DNA of 10,314 bases, taken from Chloroflexota bacterium (GTDB lineage: Bacteria > Chloroflexota > Anaerolineae > JACRMK01). This document shows positions 6,521 to 10,314 of the stretch, piece by piece. The DNA is taken from positions 1-10,314 of the forward strand of contig JACQEC010000094.1 in NCBI GenBank assembly GCA_016200765.1, in the 5' to 3' direction. The stretch's first letter is position 1. Each line of letters begins with the position of its first letter. A program made the position numbers and the translations under genes. Below the pieces are notes generated by a model, which worked only from the letters and a program-made list of their open reading frames with translations, did no database searches and was not told the DNA's origin.

Positions 6521-7864
6521 TCAAATGCTGACGGTGGTTTCGCCGTTCACAGCAAGCCACTGCTCGCCTTGCGGCGTGATGAGGTGAAGGGTGAGCGGGG
6601 CGGACGCGCTGAGGGTGGCGCGCGTTGGGGTGGCGGATAAACTGACGTCGCCGCCGCCGAAACGCAGTCCCTCGATGCGGTAGTCTTCGCGCAGGGCGGG
6701 CCGCCAGTGCAGGGTTTGCGACGGCGCATCCAGGCGCAGGCCGATGAGGGTCTCGGTGAGCAGGGCGATGGGCGCCAGCGCGCTCCAGCTGAAGGTATCG
6801 GGGGTTGCCACGCCGGCCGGCTCTATGGTGTCCGGCGCGTAGTAATCCCAGAGCGAGAGGGTTTCCTTATAGACATGCGAGAGGGTGGTGAGGTGGTTAT
6901 CGGCGGCGCGGTAGGCCAGGTCGCGCAGGCCATAGCGTTCCAGCCCTTTGACCATAGCGTAATTGGCGAGCGGCCAGACGGAGCCGCGCCCGGGCGCGCC
7001 GCGGTCGCTATAGCGCGGGTGGTCGGCAGGCAGGCTGGAAAAGACATGCACGCGCCAGAACTGGCGTGTGTCCTGCAGGTGCGCGGCCAGCGCGCGCGCT
7101 TGCCCGGCGTCGGGCACACCGGCCAACAGCGGCCAGAAGCCGGCGGCGGTTTTGAGTGGCGCCGGTGAGCCATCGGCGCGGCGATCAAGGTAGAACTGCG
7201 CGCCGTCGTGCCAGCATCGCTCGTTGATCAGGGCGCGTAGAGCCGCCCACTCGGCCCGAAAATGCTCCTCGTCGGCGGGTTGGCCCACTGCACCCGCCAT
7301 CTGCGCGATGCACTCGGCGGCCAAAGCCTGTTGCGCGCTTACGTCGCACCACTCCGCGGCTTCGCGCGGCGCATGGTCGGGGCACGGCTCGGCGGGCGAA
7401 GCCCAGTAGAGGCCGCTTGGGCCGCGCCGGTGGTCTTGGCGCCACCGGTATTGCGCTATGAGGTATGGCAGAGCCGAGGCCAACCGCGCGCGGTCGCCGA
7501 CCGCCTGATACCATTCCCACTCGGCCCACGCGAACAGCGGGGAGACGAAGCCGGGCTGTAATGGCTCGTAGAAGTAGGGGCGAAGCGGCGCGCACGAATC
7601 ACCACGTGAACGAGCAGGCCCCCGACTATGATCGGGGGCAGGCCACTCGCGCGCGGCTTCGCCCTTACCGGCGGGCGGCGGCAACACGCCTGAGGCGTAT
7701 CGGGCGGTCAGCAGCCATGCGCACGCATCCCATTGGCGCAGGGGGGTAGCGATAACTGCCGGATGCGTTTCGCGTGCAATCAATTCCCAAGCGGCGACGT
7801 AGAGGGCATTCCAGAGCGGATGGCGCGGCAGGCGCACGACAGGTATAGCGTGGCGGTTGAGCAT
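6521..7864 (-). CDS. GH63/MGH1-like (alpha/alpha)6-barrel glycosidase-like protein carrying a repeat insert
   Basis: From the ATG at 7864 the protein has 447 residues. It shows helical-barrel features of GH63 and mannosylglycerate-hydrolase-like enzymes: RQWDACAWLL (43-52), SPLFAWAEWEWY (108-119), DHAPR (163-167), AEWCDVSAQQALAAE (170-184), GSVWPLANYAMVKGLERYG (294-312) and FSWSALAPIALLTETLIGL (358-376). In GH63-type enzymes the acid lies in D-N-S-P-R; here it is D163 in DHAPR. The base is usually Glu in WENY or similar; here LWDYYAPD puts D340 there, so activity is uncertain. Residues 66-97 are encoded by a palindromic repeat (7574-7668) and interrupt a region that otherwise runs from ARYASGVLPP to FYEPLQPGF. 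The frame stays open to a GTG or ATG further upstream (ATG 7903), but a strong promoter (7871-7899) lies inside that extension and puts +1 at 7864, with no Shine-Dalgarno at either ATG. No signal peptide is seen. The natural sugar is unknown. Confidence 0.78.
   Translation of the reverse strand: MLNRHAIPVVRLPRHPLWNALYVAAWELIARETHPAVIATPLRQWDACAWLLTARYASGVLPPPAGKGEAAREWPAPDHSRGPARSRGDSCAPLRPYFYEPLQPGFVSPLFAWAEWEWYQAVGDRARLASALPYLIAQYRWRQDHRRGPSGLYWASPAEPCPDHAPREAAEWCDVSAQQALAAECIAQMAGAVGQPADEEHFRAEWAALRALINERCWHDGAQFYLDRRADGSPAPLKTAAGFWPLLAGVPDAGQARALAAHLQDTRQFWRVHVFSSLPADHPRYSDRGAPGRGSVWPLANYAMVKGLERYGLRDLAYRAADNHLTTLSHVYKETLSLWDYYAPDTIEPAGVATPDTFSWSALAPIALLTETLIGLRLDAPSQTLHWRPALREDYRIEGLRFGGGDVSLSATPTRATLSASAPLTLHLITPQGEQWLAVNGETTVSI
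7574..7668. repeat. 95-bp palindromic element inserted in frame within the glycosidase-like gene
   Basis: The left end reads GTAGGGGCGAAGCGGCGCGC (7574-7593). The right end (7649-7668), reversed, reads GTAAGGGCGAAGCCGCGCGC, so 18 of 20 terminal bases pair. The centre holds CCCCCGA (7619-7625) and TCGGGGG (7632-7638), a tight hairpin. No open transposase frame and no clear target duplication are present, so it is a MITE- or REP-like element. Its termini share GTAGGGGC with the repeats at 768-885. It is read through on the minus strand as residues 66-97 of the host protein. Since 95 is not a multiple of three, one added or two lost host bases are needed to hold the frame. Confidence 0.8.
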
Positions 7865-7870
7865 GGGGAG

Positions 7871-7899
7871 GTTATAGCATTGGCGGGAGAGGGTGTCAA
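7871..7899 (-). promoter_or_regulatory. Near-consensus promoter giving a leaderless glycosidase-like mRNA
   Basis: On the minus strand TTGACA (7899-7894) is a perfect -35 and TATAAC (7876-7871) is one base from the -10 consensus, with a 17-base spacer. Counting -7 at 7871 puts +1 at 7864, the A of an in-frame ATG. The bases between -10 and ATG (CCTCCCC) hold no Shine-Dalgarno and resemble an anti-Shine-Dalgarno. This promoter decides the choice of ATG 7864 over ATG 7903. The -35 is about 30 bp from that of rplI, and the two promoters face away from each other. Confidence 0.65.
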
Positions 7900-7927
7900 C
7901 CATCCGAACGGCCTATCAAGCCCTATT

Positions 7928-7955
7928 TTGAAAAACCGCCGTCTTCTTGTAAGAT
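7928..7955 (+). promoter_or_regulatory. Promoter for rplI
   Basis: TTGAAA (7928-7933) and TAAGAT (7950-7955) are separated by 16 bases, in an AT-rich patch unusual for this GC-rich window. Predicted +1 near 7962 leaves about 41 bases of leader containing the AAGGAG site. The -10 matches consensus at four of six bases, so the assignment is moderate. Confidence 0.45.
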
Positions 7956-7990
7956 ATATCGTATCGCCGCGAGGCGTTTATTGATCCGTC

Positions 7991-7996
7991 AAGGAG
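7991..7996 (+). promoter_or_regulatory. Ribosome binding site fixing the GTG start of rplI
   Basis: AAGGAG at 7991-7996 is six bases before the GTG at 8003. Starting there gives the usual bL9 N-terminus (MQVKVLLTQDVDKLG), so GTG is the true initiator. Confidence 0.85.
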
Positions 7997-8002
7997 ACAG
8001 CC

Positions 8003-8458
8003 GTGCAGGTAAAGGTATTACTGACACAAGATGTTGACAAGTTGGGCAAGGCGGGCGAAGTGCGGCGAGTGGCGCGGGGCTACGCGCGCAACTTCCTGAT
8101 CGCGCGCGGGTTGGCGGTGGTGCCGACCGAAGGCGCGATGCGCCATGTGGAGATGCACACCAAAGCACGCGGCAAGCAAGAGGCCAAACTGCAAGATGAG
8201 GCCAAGCAACTGGCCGAGAAGATGAACGCCTCCCCGCTGGAGTTTAAGGCCAAGGTGGGCGAGCAAGGGCGATTGTTCGGCTCGATCACGAGTCAGGATA
8301 TTGCCGATGCGCTGGGTCAGAAACTGAACCTTGAGATAGACCGTCGCAAGATTGAACTGGCCGAGCCGCTCAAGCAGGCGGGCGACCATCAGGTCACCAT
8401 CCGTCTGCACGGCGAGGTCAGCGCTGTGGTCAATATCAAGATTGTGCCGGAGGAGTAG
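8003..8458 (+). CDS. rplI: 50S ribosomal protein bL9
   Basis: bL9 binds 23S rRNA at the base of the L1 stalk and reaches out from the large subunit; it helps maintain reading frame. The 151-residue length is typical. The N-terminal RNA-binding domain (1-about 50) carries the family signature: G15 and G18, then V, GYARNFLI and G36 in the order expected. A long connecting helix follows, rich in Lys, Glu, Gln and Ala (about 45-75), and then the C-terminal domain with GRLFGSITSQDIADAL (88-103) and the basic RRK-type strand. The gene has its own promoter and a strong terminator, so it is a single-gene transcript. In many bacteria rplI follows rpsF, ssb and rpsR; none of these is here. Confidence 0.97.
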   Translation: MQVKVLLTQDVDKLGKAGEVRRVARGYARNFLIARGLAVVPTEGAMRHVEMHTKARGKQEAKLQDEAKQLAEKMNASPLEFKAKVGEQGRLFGSITSQDIADALGQKLNLEIDRRKIELAEPLKQAGDHQVTIRLHGEVSAVVNIKIVPEE

Positions 8459-8476
8459 ACAGGCAGAGCGGCTGAC

Positions 8477-8520
8477 AGAGAAGCCCCTCATCTCGTTTGA
8501 GATGAGGGGCTTCTCTATTT
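8477..8520 (+). terminator. Intrinsic terminator of rplI
   Basis: A perfect 18-bp stem (8477-8494 with 8499-8516) closes on a GTTT loop 18 bases after the rplI stop. The right arm ends TTCTCT and runs into ATTT, a short and interrupted T-tract. The opposite strand has no T-run after the hairpin, so it should work mainly rightward. Confidence 0.85.
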
Positions 8521-8579
8521 GGCGTATATCTTATGATCGGTGGGGAACAGGCTTCAGTTGGACGGTGGGATGCGCCGCC

Positions 8580-8612
8580 AGACTGCCGAAGTCTGCGAGA
8601 CTTCGGCAGTCT
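8580..8612. repeat. Perfect 14-bp hairpin between convergent genes
   Basis: AGACTGCCGAAGTC (8580-8593) pairs perfectly with GACTTCGGCAGTCT (8599-8612) around a TGCGA loop. It lies between the rplI terminator and the stop of the leftward sugar-transferase operon. On the minus strand it is followed by GGCGGCGCA, not T residues, so a standard terminator for that operon is doubtful. On the plus strand only TT follows. Palindromes built on GACTTCGGCAGTC-like arms are, from memory, repeated between genes in Chloroflexota, which favours an extragenic palindrome. Confidence 0.65.
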
Positions 8613-8653
8613 TTGGCTAAGATTTATTGCACGGCCATGATTGAGTGACGTTC

Positions 8654-9265
8654 CTAGACCGCGCCGTCGGCGCTGATCACCGCGCGCACGGTCAACAGCA
8701 GGATTTTGAGGTCAAGCTTCAGCGACTGGTTCTCGACATAGTAGAGATCATAGTCCGCATACTCGTAGATCGGCTGGCGCCGCCCGTTGACCTGCCACCA
8801 GCCGGTGAGGCCCGGTAGCACGTCGAAGCGGCGGTGCACCGCCGGCGGGTAATGCTTCAACAGGAAACCCTGTTCAGGGCGCGGCCCTACCAGGCTCATC
8901 TCTCCGCGCAAGACGTTGAACAACTGCGGCAGTTCGTCCAGACTGGTGCGCCTCAACCAGCGGCCTGCGCGCGTCAGGCGTCCATCGTCGGGGGCCGCCG
9001 GCTTCAAGCCCTCGCCGAGATGCTCTACCTGCATGGTGCGAAACTTGAACATCTGGAACAACTGCTTGCGGTAGCCCACCCGCGGCTGCCTGAATATCGC
9101 CGGCCCCGGCGAATCTAGCTTGATCAGACAAGCAATCAGCAGTAACAGGGGCAGGCAGACCAGAAAACCCAGCCCGGCGATGAGAAGGTCGAGCGCGCGT
9201 TTGGCGTAGTAATAGCCCCGCCGCCTTTCTACTACCTTGGTGCGACCGATCAACAATGAATCCAT
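8654..9265 (-). CDS. Minimal monotopic phosphoglycosyl transferase (bacterial sugar transferase)
   Basis: Enzymes of this family move a sugar-1-phosphate from a UDP-sugar to undecaprenyl phosphate at the inner face of the membrane, the first committed step of polysaccharide or glycan assembly. The 203-residue protein is the bare catalytic domain, like PglC, without the extra helices of WbaP. A hydrophobic stretch (about 24-50) is the re-entrant helix, followed by LDSPGPAIFRQPRVG (50-64), FKFRTM (73-78), the catalytic dyad D110-E111 within LDELPQLFNVLRGEMSLVGPRPE (109-131), and PGLTGWWQVNGR (151-162). All key residues are present. It starts 7 bp after the stop of the GT4 gene, without a clear Shine-Dalgarno, so translation is probably coupled. 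The sugar moved cannot be predicted. It is the last gene of a leftward operon that enters from the right edge. Confidence 0.93.
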   Translation of the reverse strand: MDSLLIGRTKVVERRRGYYYAKRALDLLIAGLGFLVCLPLLLLIACLIKLDSPGPAIFRQPRVGYRKQLFQMFKFRTMQVEHLGEGLKPAAPDDGRLTRAGRWLRRTSLDELPQLFNVLRGEMSLVGPRPEQGFLLKHYPPAVHRRFDVLPGLTGWWQVNGRRQPIYEYADYDLYYVENQSLKLDLKILLLTVRAVISADGAV

Positions 9266-9272
9266 AGGCGAT

Positions 9273-10314
9273 CTATTGACTCCGTCCTCTCAATTCTGTG
9301 AAGAGTGTTTCGTAAGCCGTCGTGACCTGTTCCCACGAGAAGCACTCGCGGGCGCGGGCGCGGGCCAGCGCGCCGTAATCTGCCGCGCGCGCGGGCGCTG
9401 CCAGCAGGCTCGTCAGCGCCTCTCGCAGTGCGGGCGCTCCGCGCTGGCCGTCGTAGGACAACCCGGCCCGGCCAATCGTCTCCAGATTTTCCGGCGTGTC
9501 GTGGACGATTACGCAGTTGCCGAGCGCCATCGCCTCGACCAGCGCCGGGTGTGTGCCGCCCTCGCCGGCCGTCTCCACGAAGGCGTAAGCGTGCGACAGC
9601 AGTTCGCGGTAGCCTTCGCCAAACAGGTAGCCCGTGAAGATGACTCGCGGGTCCGCTGTCTCTTTCAGTTGCGCAATGGTCTGGTCGGCGTACGGCGCGT
9701 CGCCGACAATCACGCATCGCTTGGTGGTATTCAAGCCCTCGAAGGCCCCGATCAGGTGGTGGACGCAGTTCTCCGGCACCAACCGCCCCACAAACAGGAT
9801 GTATTCGCGCGGCGACAAGCCCCAGCGCGCCAGCGCCGCGCCGGGCGCGACCGGCTCCAGTTCGGAGCCGTAGGGGATGTAGGTTGTCGCACAGCCGTAG
9901 CGTTCGCGGTAATAGCGCTCGACGACCCGCGAATCGGTGACGACGGCGTGCGGCACGCGGGTCGCCACCCGCTCCGCCCAGCGAATGTATTTTTTGGCCG
10001 GTTCAGGCCACTTGGCGCGCCGCCAATCGAGGCCATCCACATTCAGCACGGTCGTGATGCCGCGCAGGCGCGGCAGTAGGGTCAGCGGGCTGTTGCCGAC
10101 GATAAAGTAGAGGGCCAGATCATAGGGCTGGGCCAAGGCGTGCAGTGACGAGAGAAAGGTATGCGCCATCGTGTCCAGATACTTGTTGCTGATGGTCGGC
10201 AGTTTGACCAGCCGCATCCCGCGATAGACCTGACCGGCGTAGCGAATGTGGTTCGTGCGGCAGTAAACGCTGACGGTGTGCCCGCGCTCCACCAGCCGCG
10301 CGCCGAGCTGCTCG
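9273..10314 (-). CDS. GT4 glycosyltransferase with DUF1972-type N-terminal domain (5' end missing)
   Basis: The frame stays open to the window edge, so the true start lies outside. The first visible residues, EQLGARLVERGHTVSVYCR, are the second half of the usual GT4 opening helix and strand; roughly 20-30 residues are missing. Counting from an internal GTG at 10292, the acceptor domain has YRGMRLVKLPTISNKYLDT (23-41), HTFLSSLHA (44-52), FIVGNSP (63-69) and LNVDGLDWRRAKW (83-95), all typical of DUF1972 (Glyco_trans_4_3) proteins seen with rhamnosyl- and other polysaccharide transferases. The donor domain has YILFVGRLVPENC (164-176) and EGGTHPALVEAM (244-255). The final Glu of the GT4 E-x7-E motif is kept; the spacing from E244 is eight residues, so the first Glu is doubtful. 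The protein probably adds a sugar to a lipid-linked glycan built on the product of the next gene. Confidence 0.92.
   Translation of the reverse strand, partial: EQLGARLVERGHTVSVYCRTNHIRYAGQVYRGMRLVKLPTISNKYLDTMAHTFLSSLHALAQPYDLALYFIVGNSPLTLLPRLRGITTVLNVDGLDWRRAKWPEPAKKYIRWAERVATRVPHAVVTDSRVVERYYRERYGCATTYIPYGSELEPVAPGAALARWGLSPREYILFVGRLVPENCVHHLIGAFEGLNTTKRCVIVGDAPYADQTIAQLKETADPRVIFTGYLFGEGYRELLSHAYAFVETAGEGGTHPALVEAMALGNCVIVHDTPENLETIGRAGLSYDGQRGAPALREALTSLLAAPARAADYGALARARARECFSWEQVTTAYETLFTELRGRSQ

Noticed and set aside
7574..7668. Frameshift or pseudogene call for the glycosidase-like gene
   Set aside because: The frame stays open through the insert and family motifs continue in the same frame on both sides, so it is kept as an intact coding region with an insertion.
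8517..8653. Small RNA or tRNA after rplI
   Set aside because: Only the 14-bp hairpin is present; no cloverleaf and no promoter hexamers at suitable spacing were seen.
9237..10079. 280-codon open frame on the plus strand
   Set aside because: It lies opposite the well-supported GT4 gene and overlaps the start of the sugar transferase. Its translation is Arg- and Ala-rich without any family motif, as expected for the complement of GC-rich coding DNA.

Overview
The window is GC-rich, densely coded bacterial DNA. The likely source is a Chloroflexota bacterium (Anaerolineae-like). That assignment is an inference from three things: a very long membrane protein with serial GAF domains and a GGDEF domain, palindromic GTAGGGGC-type intergenic repeats, and a small uroporphyrinogen-decarboxylase-like protein that is not HemE. 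No marker in the window fixes the phylum. I see no phage, CRISPR, tRNA or rRNA signal.

Layout. At 1-44 the first codons of a minus-strand gene leave the window. It diverges from a SAM-dependent methyltransferase gene (103-747, +). A 252-bp gap follows, holding a cluster of GC-rich hairpin repeats (768-885) and a good sigma70-type promoter (914-942). That promoter drives a 1372-residue signalling protein with six membrane helices, six GAF domains and a GGDEF domain (1000-5118, +). A URO-D-superfamily protein (5137-6126, +) lies 18 bp downstream, probably in the same transcript. Its end overlaps by 6 bp, tail to tail, with a DksA/TraR-type zinc-finger protein (6121-6453, -), which has its own promoter. 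Next is a GH63/MGH1-like glycosidase-like gene (6521-7864, -). It appears to be transcribed from a near-consensus promoter that puts +1 on the A of its ATG, which implies a leaderless mRNA. A 95-bp palindromic repeat sits in frame inside this gene. Back to back with its promoter is the promoter of rplI (bL9, 8003-8458, +), which ends in a perfect 18-bp terminator hairpin. A second perfect hairpin (8580-8612) lies before a polysaccharide pair read leftward: a DUF1972-type GT4 glycosyltransferase (9273-10314, cut by the window edge) followed by a minimal phosphoglycosyl transferase (8654-9265).

How the genes relate. The GT4 enzyme and the phosphoglycosyl transferase are the end of a surface-polysaccharide operon that continues beyond the right edge. 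The methyltransferase at the left could modify a glycan but is not linked to that operon. The c-di-GMP protein and the URO-D-like protein probably form a two-gene unit with no evident shared pathway. No undescribed multi-gene defence or mobile system is apparent. The most notable signals are the palindromic element carried as protein-coding sequence inside the glycosidase gene, its terminal motif shared with the intergenic repeats, the probable leaderless start of the same gene, and the six-GAF diguanylate cyclase with an altered inhibitory site.
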